A program made the position numbers and the translations under genes. Below, piece after piece: positions 35,419 to 43,627 of a DNA stretch of 47,298 nt (the first letter of the stretch is position 1; each line of letters opens with the position of its first letter). The notes beneath the pieces are model-generated. The model was not told where the DNA came from. It did no database searches and saw only the letters and a list, made by a program, of their open reading frames with translations. Source of the stretch: DATGJX01 sp035279385 (lineage in GTDB: Bacteria > Vulcanimicrobiota > Vulcanimicrobiia > Vulcanimicrobiales > Vulcanimicrobiaceae); the NCBI GenBank assembly GCA_035279385.1, contig DATEHZ010000040.1:1-47298 (forward strand), written 5' to 3'.

Positions 35419-38400
35419 GTGAATCTCTTCAAGGCGAACCCCGTTGCGGTAACGCTTTTCATTGCCGTCTACATTTTCAGCGCCATTCTGACTACCCCGG
35501 GTGTTGTTAGCGCAGCCGACTCACCGACGGGGCACGTCGCGTACAAGTTTGATCTCCCCGATGGTCGACATGGTGAAGTACTCACCAACGGTATCGCGAG
35601 CGTTTACTCAAAGGATAACCGTCAAGTAGAGGTTCGCGCATATGCATCCGGCTCGCGTTTTGAGGTAGGTAACCCTGCTGCCTCGTGGTTGCCGGATAAA
35701 GCGCAGCTTGCGACTGACTTTGCGCGCAAGTCGCAGATGCCGTTTATCCCAGGACGCGTCATCCTAGTGCTTCGGCCCGGTGCCACGATGGTTCAGGCGA
35801 AAGGACTGCTTTCCAGGATCCGCGTTGAGCATACGGAACGGTTGTTTCAGCGGTTCAACGGCGCCACACTTGCTGCGATGCGACACAGTACAGAATCGCG
35901 TCTGCAACGCCCGTTACTAAGTTTTGAAAACGCGTATTTATTACACGTTAAAGGTAGGCCCGTTCGAAAAGCGGTATCGGAACTGCTTAGATCGCCGTTG
36001 GTAGCGTACGCCTCGCCTGACTGGCGCGTTACGTCGCTGCGTTCCGTGTCGATTCCGCTTCCGAGTGCCGACCAGAAAGCGAGCCAGTCGAATGCTTTCA
36101 GGCCCACTCGTACTATAAGAGGCACATCTACCGAATCTACGCTTCCAGGAAACTACGCGCTCAGTTCAAGCGCGCAAAGCCTGCTCAACGCACCAGCGCT
36201 TGACGATGCAGCAGCATACGATGAAGTCGAGCGGGAATTTCACCAGCTACCTGGTCAAGGCGAGACGATTACCAATGTGTCAATCGGCGATCTTGACGAT
36301 GCCGCTGCAGCGAACAATCAAAACGATCCCTGTTCCGGATGGGTTCAATATTACGGACCAACGACCGAAGTCGTCGGCGCGCAGCGTTATATTAACTGGC
36401 CATCCATGCCGCTGATACCGACCTATACCGCAGATACCAACGGTAATCTGAATGGCAGCGGTGAAGTCTGTGGTATTGACCCACAGCTGCAAGAGGTGGG
36501 CTTGGATTTCTCGATGATGGCACCGCTGCCGAACTCTGCGCAACGCATGGGTGAGCAAGGTTCCGCCTATACCGACCTTCTCGGCATAGCGCCCGGTGCA
36601 AACTACCGATTAGTCGTTCCAGCATCCAGTGCGCCTGCTTTGAGCGATATTGACGCCGCCTTTCTTGCAGCGGCGCAGCAGGAACCTCATCCCGACGTCA
36701 TCACGGCCAGCCTCGGCATAGGTGTTGACAGCGTTGGTTTTCCTTCGCGATATGTTGAAGACGACCCATTAACCGAGTCGATCATCGCTTCGATTGTTGG
36801 CAATGAACATATCACCGTCTGCATATCCGGAGGCGATGGGACCCGAATGTTTACTAATGCAGCAATCGGTCCTTCGGGCGGAAGCGCACCAACGAACGTC
36901 GCCTTTGCCCGGGAAACGGCCACGTCCATCAATGATATCGCCTTGTCGACCGTTCCATCGTACGATTATGACAGTGGCGCGATCGACGTAGGAGGGTCGA
37001 CCTTAGACGATATTTTCTCATCACCACCACAATATGCGAGCGGCGGTGCAGCTGCGGCGGAACACGCATATCCGGAAACTCGGTGGACGGGGTTCACGGC
37101 ATTCTCAAGCGGCTTCGGCTCTCGTGTGAACGTTTCCGCTCCCTCCGATAACGTACTGTCATTGTATCATGTCGCGCGGTGGGGAGCGCAGCCCGATTCA
37201 GTTGGCGTCGCTCTAGGTGGCGGAACGTCCGCGTCCGCTCCCGAAGCCGCTGCTGCAGCGGCAGTTGCGCTACAGGTGGCACGGCTCAGCGGTCATCCGT
37301 TCCAAACTGCACTCGATGTGCGAAAGTTCTTGGAGCAAACCGCGACACCAATTACTAATGTCAGCCAAGCCGATGTCCAACTCAATGTAGGCCCACAACT
37401 TAACCTGCGCAACGCGGTCGAAACGCTGTTGCGCGAGGCCGGTATGCCGGTGAAACCTTCCGTCGCACGTGTCGCTGTCGAGCAGCGCCGGAACGTCGGC
37501 TTTCTGGATGGAGCATTCATCACCGGCACAGATCCGACCAACATCGATCTAAAAGGCAGTTCGGCGGGTGCCGACCGCTCTGATGCCGACGAGGATGCCT
37601 GGATCACGATAGCGCCGGATTGGGAGGGCATGCCCGCGGGCGCTACTTATCGGCTTTCCGTCGACACCTCGGGCATGTCAGGTGCAGCGCGTGTCTCGAA
37701 CGTGCAGTCGCTGCGACAAACCGGGAATAGCGTGCGCCGCCTCCAGTCTGAGGGAGCTAACGTTCTGGCGACAACGCCGTGGGCGCGGCTCTTACCCGCG
37801 AGGATTTTGCAGGCAGCGGGAATACCGCTCGAGTCCTCGAGTTCGCGCACGGTCCAGCTGACGTACCAGGCGCAAACCGGAGCACATGTACTTACGAGCG
37901 TGACGTTTGCGCTGACCTTCGGACCGGCCGATGCGACGACCACAGCTGCGCTAGCGCCGCAAGTGCCATCCGTTGTTACAGGTTCCACGATTCCGGTTAC
38001 CTACGATCTGAGTGACGTGCGCAACCTCTCAAATCCGACGTTGGTTGTTTCCGAGCCGGGGCGCGTCGACCCGGCGACGGGGTTGATCTTCCGTCCGTCA
38101 TATACAGCCGCCCTTACAGCAGCGAAGGGCACAGTGAACGTGCCGGTAAGTGCGCTGCAAGGCGGTGGTATTTACGGCATCGGCGTTCAGACCGGGCCTG
38201 GAGCCTACAGTGACTTCGCGTTTACACGTCTCGCTGCGGGTGCGGCGGATCGCCCGGCAGCGCCGATCCTGAGTGTGGCGGGCACCTTGCCCGGCCATGT
38301 CGCGGAGATCCCGTTTGGCGGCTCATTTAACGCCGCATGGAATGTGGCAACCGTTAAAGGGGCCACCGGCGCGATTCTTGAGATCGCCGACGGTGGACCA

Positions 38401-39678
38401 AACCTTATGTTGAGTCTCAATACGTTCAATAACCCGAACGGCTCTTTACGAGACAATAACGGAATTGATGGTGGCTCGGTGTACTACGCACCGGTTGGCG
38501 GGGTAGCCGGAAGCCTTACGCTCACTTCTTCAGAGGCACATTTGACAGATGCTGGCGCGTTCTACACGGTGCGCGTTGTTCCAACGCACGGTGGCATACC
38601 AATCGGAGAAGCCAGCGACGTTAGTACGGTGGCCGTCGATGGTGTGCCAACGCCCGACGGCGGTCAAGTCGCTTTCGGTTTCAATATAAATACTGCCGGA
38701 TCCGACGGCTTCTTAACGTCGTCCTTCGGGTCGGGGCCTGCATCGATTTCAAGCTTTGACCAGCGAACGAACAGTCTCACGAGTACAATAGCAGGCCTAT
38801 CAGACATCTCCACGTGGGGCCGCGGCATAAGCAACAGTGATTTGACCGCTTACTGCAGCGTCGATAACTTTACGTACGTTTCTAATTGCACAGTTTTTGG
38901 CCCGATTTCCTCTGGGAGCATCGGGCCTTCATGGGCGCCGGCAGATGGAACGGTGATGGAAGACGGAATTATCGAGCCGAATTCGGATACTGCGGAAGTA
39001 TTGCTTCACAACTATTTTTCCGATACGCAAATCTACGGGCTAATGCCGTGGAACCTTGCCACAAACACGCCAGGCCAGGTGATAGATCTCTCCGGGCCTA
39101 TTAATACAATGCCCTGTTTTTTTCACGCACCGTACTACCTTATAATGGGCGCGGACCCGGCCGCTGGAAACATCGATCTCGTTCTTGCGAATACCTTTTG
39201 TCTCGGACCAGCAACTGTAGTGGAAGTGAATCCGCAATCGGGCACCATAACGTCTTTTACGCCAAAAGTCCCCGGTTTCGGGTTGCCGCACGCCGCGTCC
39301 CTAGATCCGATCACTCATCGCGGAACTGCAATTACGGACTTTTCACAGACGTTGACAATTTATGATCTTGCCAATAAGGCGCCTGTAATCTCAGAATATG
39401 TTCCGGGAAATCTGCCATTCTCTGCTGCCGCTGATCCTCAAAAGTCGCACTTTCTCGTATTGGAATTCGCCGGCACGGATTTTGGTCTGAATAATAACGC
39501 GAAAAGCCCGATGCTTATTTACGACGAGAATGGTAATCTTGTTGCGACGCGTGAAGACTACAGTCTTGCTGGTGCGATCCTTGATTTGAGTTTCAGCGAA
39601 ATACATTTGAATCCGACGACCCGCATAGGCTACACCATTGGGCCGTTCGGAAACCAACTGCAGCCATTTAGCTACTAA
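35419..39678 (+). CDS. giant exported sedolisin-like (clan SB) peptidase, copy 2
   Basis: 1419 residues. The start is GTG 35419, with AGAGGAGG eight bases upstream, followed by a signal peptide (NPVAVTLFIAVYIFSAILTTPGVVSAA). The propeptide-like region contains FIPGRVILVLRPG. Catalytic residues correspond one to one with copy 1: Glu359 and Asp363 in QEVGLD, Asp437 in SLGIGVD, Ser604 in GGTSASAPE, with the same 74-residue distance from the Asp of the pair to the oxyanion Asp. The C-terminal half keeps the Ig-like block (DAWITIAPDWEGMPAG) and ends in propeller-like strands (RIGYTIGPFGNQLQPFSY). The two copies are most alike in the catalytic and Ig-like regions and differ most near the C-terminus, as if the ends bind different targets. 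Convergent with the PLP-enzyme gene. Confidence 0.78.
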   Translation: MNLFKANPVAVTLFIAVYIFSAILTTPGVVSAADSPTGHVAYKFDLPDGRHGEVLTNGIASVYSKDNRQVEVRAYASGSRFEVGNPAASWLPDKAQLATDFARKSQMPFIPGRVILVLRPGATMVQAKGLLSRIRVEHTERLFQRFNGATLAAMRHSTESRLQRPLLSFENAYLLHVKGRPVRKAVSELLRSPLVAYASPDWRVTSLRSVSIPLPSADQKASQSNAFRPTRTIRGTSTESTLPGNYALSSSAQSLLNAPALDDAAAYDEVEREFHQLPGQGETITNVSIGDLDDAAAANNQNDPCSGWVQYYGPTTEVVGAQRYINWPSMPLIPTYTADTNGNLNGSGEVCGIDPQLQEVGLDFSMMAPLPNSAQRMGEQGSAYTDLLGIAPGANYRLVVPASSAPALSDIDAAFLAAAQQEPHPDVITASLGIGVDSVGFPSRYVEDDPLTESIIASIVGNEHITVCISGGDGTRMFTNAAIGPSGGSAPTNVAFARETATSINDIALSTVPSYDYDSGAIDVGGSTLDDIFSSPPQYASGGAAAAEHAYPETRWTGFTAFSSGFGSRVNVSAPSDNVLSLYHVARWGAQPDSVGVALGGGTSASAPEAAAAAAVALQVARLSGHPFQTALDVRKFLEQTATPITNVSQADVQLNVGPQLNLRNAVETLLREAGMPVKPSVARVAVEQRRNVGFLDGAFITGTDPTNIDLKGSSAGADRSDADEDAWITIAPDWEGMPAGATYRLSVDTSGMSGAARVSNVQSLRQTGNSVRRLQSEGANVLATTPWARLLPARILQAAGIPLESSSSRTVQLTYQAQTGAHVLTSVTFALTFGPADATTTAALAPQVPSVVTGSTIPVTYDLSDVRNLSNPTLVVSEPGRVDPATGLIFRPSYTAALTAAKGTVNVPVSALQGGGIYGIGVQTGPGAYSDFAFTRLAAGAADRPAAPILSVAGTLPGHVAEIPFGGSFNAAWNVATVKGATGAILEIADGGPNLMLSLNTFNNPNGSLRDNNGIDGGSVYYAPVGGVAGSLTLTSSEAHLTDAGAFYTVRVVPTHGGIPIGEASDVSTVAVDGVPTPDGGQVAFGFNINTAGSDGFLTSSFGSGPASISSFDQRTNSLTSTIAGLSDISTWGRGISNSDLTAYCSVDNFTYVSNCTVFGPISSGSIGPSWAPADGTVMEDGIIEPNSDTAEVLLHNYFSDTQIYGLMPWNLATNTPGQVIDLSGPINTMPCFFHAPYYLIMGADPAAGNIDLVLANTFCLGPATVVEVNPQSGTITSFTPKVPGFGLPHAASLDPITHRGTAITDFSQTLTIYDLANKAPVISEYVPGNLPFSAAADPQKSHFLVLEFAGTDFGLNNNAKSPMLIYDENGNLVATREDYSLAGAILDLSFSEIHLNPTTRIGYTIGPFGNQLQPFSY

Positions 39679-39713
39679 GGTCTGAGCGCCACCAGGACGT
39701 TAAACCCTGTACC

Positions 39714-39748
39714 AAGGGCCAGCGAGCGAGCGCATCTCGTTGGCCCTT
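39714..39748. repeat. 13-bp hairpin in convergent gap, right member of the pair
   Basis: Left arm AAGGGCCAGCGAG (39714-39726), nine-base loop, right arm CTCGTTGGCCCTT (39736-39748), with the same G:T mismatch position as the left member at 26407-26451. It again lies between convergent genes. Both members have the GCCAGCGAG arm on the left, so they are direct, not inverted, copies and bracket the whole twin-module island. Confidence 0.72.
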
Positions 39749-39790
39749 CGCACAGTCTGGATTATCGTGAGACGCATTGGGAACTTTCGA

Positions 39791-40972
39791 CTACGGCTCG
39801 TTGGCCTTTTGCATGGCTTGGGAGAGGTCGTCGATCAAATCATCGATGTCCTCGATACCGACGGATATGCGCAGCAGATCGTCCGTTATCCCTAATCTCG
39901 CGCGCTCGTCGTTGCTCAGTGAACCGTGGGTCATGAATGCCGGCAGGCAAATGAGCGACTCTACGCCGCCAAGCGACGTAGCCAAGTTAAAGACGCGCGT
40001 GCTGCGTGCGAGTGCGCGGGCCTGTTCCGCGCCGCCGCGCACTCGAAACGAGATCACCCCGCCAAACCCGCTCATTTGCTTCTTGGCTAGCTCGTGCCCC
40101 GGGTCGGAAGAAAGCCCGGGATAATAAACGGCGCTCACATTCTCGAAGAAGGCGAGAAATTCGGCTACGGCTGCTGCATTGCATTCATGTTGCTGCATTC
40201 TCAAGGCCAGCGTCTTTGCGCCTCGCAACGTGAGGTACGCGTCCCACGGTCCGGGAACAGCGCCTACGGCATTTTGGTAAAACGCGATCTGCTCGTAAAT
40301 CTCGGCGTCGTTGGTCAGAACGATCCCGCCGACGACGTCGCTGTGCCCGCAAATATACTTCGTGGTCGAATGCACGACGAGATCGGCGCCGAGCAAAAGC
40401 GGTTGCTGGAAAAACGGTGAGGCCAGCGTGTTGTCGACGGCAACGATTTGCCCGTCGGTCTTTAGTGACGCAATGTAAGCGATGTCGATAATCTTGAGTA
40501 GCGGGTTGGTCGGGCTCTCAATCCAGAAGAGACGGGTGTTCGGTTTTAGGGCGGCATGGATCTGTGCACGATCGCATAAATCCGCGAACGTCGTTTCGAT
40601 GTTATAGCGGGCTAAAAACTGCGTCAGGAAACGGTGCGTACCGCCGTACACATCCTGCGAGGCAACGACGTGGTCGCCGGGCCGTAGCAAGGCGGTGATG
40701 GCGGCTATGGCGGCCATTCCGGATGCAAATGCACACCCATACCGTGCGGCTTCGAGGGCCGCGAGTTGCGTCTCCAGTGAGGCGCGGGTTGGATTCGCCG
40801 ATCTGGAGTAATCGAACCCCTTCGTTATTCCAACATCCCCCAGCGTGAACGTCGCGGTTTGATAGACCGGCACAACTGTCGCTCCGGTCGCGGAGCATGG
40901 ATCTTGGCCCGCGCGTATAGCACGTGTTTTAAACCCGTGCCTATATCGCGCCGGGCGATTCTCAGTACGCAT
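39791..40972 (-). CDS. Cys/Met-metabolism PLP enzyme (cystathionine gamma-synthase/lyase or O-acylhomoserine sulfhydrylase type)
   Basis: 393 residues from ATG 40972. Typical motifs of this family: VVPVYQTATFTLGD, FDYSRSANPTRASLE, GMAAIAAI, FWIESPTNPLLKI, VAVDNTLASPFFQQPLLLGADLVVHSTTKYICGHSDVVGG with the PLP-binding lysine in STTKY, and GGVESLICLPAFMTH near the end. Members interconvert cysteine, homocysteine and methionine precursors; motifs here do not separate synthase from lyase. TATTTT nine bases upstream of the ATG may be a -10 with leaderless start. Lies 95 bp downstream of the MocR regulator gene on the same strand, so it may be its target. Confidence 0.88.
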   Translation of the reverse strand: MRTENRPARYRHGFKTRAIRAGQDPCSATGATVVPVYQTATFTLGDVGITKGFDYSRSANPTRASLETQLAALEAARYGCAFASGMAAIAAITALLRPGDHVVASQDVYGGTHRFLTQFLARYNIETTFADLCDRAQIHAALKPNTRLFWIESPTNPLLKIIDIAYIASLKTDGQIVAVDNTLASPFFQQPLLLGADLVVHSTTKYICGHSDVVGGIVLTNDAEIYEQIAFYQNAVGAVPGPWDAYLTLRGAKTLALRMQQHECNAAAVAEFLAFFENVSAVYYPGLSSDPGHELAKKQMSGFGGVISFRVRGGAEQARALARSTRVFNLATSLGGVESLICLPAFMTHGSLSNDERARLGITDDLLRISVGIEDIDDLIDDLSQAMQKANEP

Positions 40973-41067
40973 ACCAGCATAAAAATACGGCGTTCGAGCG
41001 CGACCGGTAAAGCACCACAAGCGCAACCGGACCTATCTGCAGCGGGCCAAATCGGCAAAAGCGCGAT

Positions 41068-42618
41068 CTAGGCGCTTACGACGTCCAGCGCCTGTTCCTC
41101 GGGTACCGCGGTAGCAAGTGCTTCCTCTACGACGTTGAGTAGGCGGCGGATCCCAACTTGTATCGCGGGAGGCGGGAGTCGGCTCGTGCAAAGCCGCAGG
41201 TAGTCGCTGTAGTTGCCATCGTGTGAGAACGAGTCTCCGCACATGAAGTGAATCCCGAATTCCGCAGCTCGAGCGCGCAGCGCCGCGGCACGAAGCGGTG
41301 ACGGCAGCCGGCAAAATATGTAAAATCCCGACTCGGGCTCGCAGAATGGCTTCAGCAGAGACTGCCCGCGCAGCTCTTTTAGGGCGGTCGAAAGCCGCTC
41401 CTGATACACCTGACGGCTGCGCTGAATATGCGCACCGACCTTGCCCATAGAAAGCCACCCGTCGATGAGCAGCTGACTGATGGTGCTGGTGTGGAGGTCG
41501 CTGAGTTGCTTTAGCGATGCCAGAGCACGCAGCGTTCCCCGGCTCGCGACGATATAACCGACTCGGAAACCGGGCGTCGCGAACTTTGAGAACGTTCCAA
41601 GATGCAGGACGAAGTTGCCGTCGTCTTCGGCTCTTAGCGGCATCGCATTCGGCCCGCGGCCAAAGAAGCCGTACGCGTCATCTTCGATGATGAGGAACCC
41701 GTAGCGCTGCGCCAACCGGAGCAACTGACTCCGCCGCTGCGACGATAGCACGCCGCCTGTCGGATTATGTAGGATTGGCTGAACGTATACGAGTTTGGGT
41801 CGAGTGGTGGCAAGAATAGACTCGAGTTGTTCGACGCAGAACCCGTGCTGATCGACGCCCACGCCGATGAAGCGCACACCGTTAGAGCGAAATGCGTCGA
41901 TCACACCCGGAAACGTCGGCATCGTTACAACCACTGAATCACCCGGTTCGAGGAACAATTTTCCGATGAGATCGAGTGATTGGGTCGTTCCCGTCGTGAT
42001 CAGGACTTCGTCGTGACCGATATGCGTTAGCCCGCGCATGGGCAGAAGTACACGTGCGATGGCGTCGCGCAGGGACGGCAATCCCTCCACCGGTGCGTAA
42101 TTCATCAACTCATGCAAGCGGCGCGAGAAAAGGTCGTGGATGACGAGCTGGAAATCATCCTGCGGAAGCAAATCCGGATCGGGCATCCCCGTTTCGAAGC
42201 TGTATCGAGCGTCCTGCGATACGCCGAGCATGATGTCACGCCAAAAGGTCGTGGCAACGCCGTTCATCCGCTTCGCGAAAAGATGACGAAGCGGCGAGGG
42301 CGCAGTCCGCGTGCTGCACTCCGGCCGCGCGGCGACGAACGTCCCGCTCCCGAGTCGCGTTTGCAGAAGGCCGAGCGACTCGAGCTCGCGATACGCGCTT
42401 TGAACGGTCGTGCGGCTTAGCCGCAACTGGTCCGCGAGGGCCCGTTCAGCGGGAAGCTTATCGCCTATGCGGATCCTCCCCGACATAATCGCATCGCGAA
42501 GCTGCTCGGCAAGCTGGCGGTACATAGGCGCAGCGCCGTCGATGTGGGCGAACGCAAAAGCCCCTGGCTCAAACTGTCCCAGGGTCGAAACGTCAATACA
42601 ATAACTCATGACACGCAT
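41068..42618 (-). CDS. MocR/GntR-family regulator with aminotransferase-like domain
   Basis: 516 residues. N-terminal GntR winged helix (PMYRQLAEQLRDAIMSGRIRIGDKLPAERALADQLRLSRTTVQSAYREL), then a fold-type-I aminotransferase domain: ITTGTTQSLDLI, LHNPTGGVLS, IIEDDAYGFFG and the PLP lysine in HLGTFSKFATPGFRVGYIV. MocR proteins bind PLP and usually control vitamin B6, GABA or amino-acid genes. ATG 42618 has AGGGAG five bases upstream; ATG 42609 is an alternative. The C-terminal region is strongly similar to the partial gene at 46894-47298, so the organism has at least two close paralogs here. Confidence 0.93.
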   Translation of the reverse strand: MRVMSYCIDVSTLGQFEPGAFAFAHIDGAAPMYRQLAEQLRDAIMSGRIRIGDKLPAERALADQLRLSRTTVQSAYRELESLGLLQTRLGSGTFVAARPECSTRTAPSPLRHLFAKRMNGVATTFWRDIMLGVSQDARYSFETGMPDPDLLPQDDFQLVIHDLFSRRLHELMNYAPVEGLPSLRDAIARVLLPMRGLTHIGHDEVLITTGTTQSLDLIGKLFLEPGDSVVVTMPTFPGVIDAFRSNGVRFIGVGVDQHGFCVEQLESILATTRPKLVYVQPILHNPTGGVLSSQRRSQLLRLAQRYGFLIIEDDAYGFFGRGPNAMPLRAEDDGNFVLHLGTFSKFATPGFRVGYIVASRGTLRALASLKQLSDLHTSTISQLLIDGWLSMGKVGAHIQRSRQVYQERLSTALKELRGQSLLKPFCEPESGFYIFCRLPSPLRAAALRARAAEFGIHFMCGDSFSHDGNYSDYLRLCTSRLPPPAIQVGIRRLLNVVEEALATAVPEEQALDVVSA

Positions 42619-42704
42619 CCGGACTCCCTGGCGGGTCTCACGGCTTGGTTGCTACGACCACCCGGCAGTCCGGCGGAGATATGCCGGATTACCCTCCTGC
42701 CCTT

Positions 42705-42732
42705 ATTATGGCACCAGTTTCAAACAGGGCAA
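42705..42732 (-). promoter_or_regulatory. MocR promoter (TTGCCC / TGC-CATAAT) with upstream TTTTGCCA boxes
   Basis: Minus strand: TTGCCC (42732-42727), 16 bp, CATAAT (42710-42705) with TGC before it as an extended -10. Two further TTTTGCCA octamers lie just upstream, at 42748-42741 and 42767-42760, 19 bases apart. The leader would be about 80 bases. Layout and box sequence match the two peptidase promoters. Confidence 0.65.
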
Positions 42733-42777
42733 ATAGTACTTGGCAAAATTGCCGGTACGTGGCAAAAAGTCGCCGTG

Positions 42778-43599
42778 TCAGCGCTCGGCGCTCGGTTGCT
42801 CTGCCTTACTGCCCTGGCGGGCGAGGCGTGTCCGCACATACGTGATGAAATTATGTGAAACGCGAACCGGCAAGCGAGGATTGGCGCCTCGGGAAGCAAG
42901 ACCCACGGTTAGCACGATCCGTTCGTTTTGGTCGTCTAGCCATGCACCAGGCGTCGTCGCATGCGCAGGATGTCCAATCGGTACGATGGTGATTTGCAGT
43001 TTCCGGATCTCTTCGACAACGCGATATCCGAGCGGATGCGGGAGGGCGATGATGAGGTCAAGGTCCTGTGCCATGTCGACCAGTTCACCGAAACTAAGGC
43101 GGGGCGACCCGGCATAGCACGATCCCGTTAGGCCGACGTATCGCCGGAATGCCTCCTCGGTCGTTTTCACCGCACCAAGACGTACCAGCGTGCGCGCAAC
43201 ATGAATCGGTTCCAGACTGCGGCACTCCGGCCCGGCATCCGCGATAATATCTTTAAGCGTGATGATGATACCGTGCTCGATAAGTTTGAAAACCGTTTCC
43301 ACTGTGCAGTCGTGTCGCCGTTCGCGCTGCTCGGCGAGTTCGTGCGCCAGCGGCGAATCCGGCGCTATCGCGCCGTAGAGAAATACGTCTACGGCGCAAT
43401 CGCCAATTTCAGCGCGCGTGCGTACTCCGGGCACATATTTGTCACGCAAATCTTCCGGAACATCGAGTGTTTGCGGGGCATCCCAATCCGTTACGGAGAA
43501 CAAACACAAATTGAAATCCCGTGCGTACTCGAAGACTTCGGCGGGTGTCCACGACGCATCGGATGCTTCCGTTGCTAAATCCAGATCGACCAGGCACAT
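42778..43599 (-). CDS. PHP-domain protein (RNase AM/YciV-like) with degenerate metal site
   Basis: 273 residues aligning end to end with YciV/RNase AM-type PHP phosphoesterases: SDASWTPAEVFEYARDFNLCLFSVTDWDA corresponds to the opening PHP motifs, SPLAHELAEQRERRHD to the ERR helix, and EEAFRRYVGLTGSCYAG to the FKKYL segment. The metal ligands are mostly gone: HxH is Asp-Leu-Asp in VDLDLAT, DHD is DWD, and the late GSDFH motif is absent, while His in IHVARTL and the HP pair in ALPHPLGY remain. It is probably catalytically inactive or altered, perhaps a binding protein. It starts 16 bases after the lipoprotein gene, whose stop codon is within a short tandem repeat. Confidence 0.7.
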   Translation of the reverse strand: MCLVDLDLATEASDASWTPAEVFEYARDFNLCLFSVTDWDAPQTLDVPEDLRDKYVPGVRTRAEIGDCAVDVFLYGAIAPDSPLAHELAEQRERRHDCTVETVFKLIEHGIIITLKDIIADAGPECRSLEPIHVARTLVRLGAVKTTEEAFRRYVGLTGSCYAGSPRLSFGELVDMAQDLDLIIALPHPLGYRVVEEIRKLQITIVPIGHPAHATTPGAWLDDQNERIVLTVGLASRGANPRLPVRVSHNFITYVRTRLARQGSKAEQPSAER

Positions 43600-43603
43600 A
43601 CGA

Positions 43604-43627
43604 TGCGTTACTGCGTTACTGCGTTAC
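43604..43627. repeat. three tandem copies of TGCGTTAC
   Basis: Three perfect 8-bp units (43604-43611, 43612-43619, 43620-43627) span the end of the lipoprotein gene; its stop codon (43616-43618) is inside the middle unit. The unit is not a multiple of three, so a change in copy number would shift the frame after the stop-containing unit and alter spacing to the PHP gene start. Confidence 0.85.

Noticed and set aside
39795..39808. CTCGTTGGCCTTTT as a third hairpin arm
   Set aside because: It is the coding end of the PLP enzyme (residues KANEP and stop) and has no partner arm in the correct place.
42741..42768. TGGCAAAA-TTGCC as a sigma-54 (-24/-12) promoter
   Set aside because: The GG to GC spacing does not match the 24/12 rule; a sigma-70-like layout with extended -10 fits better.
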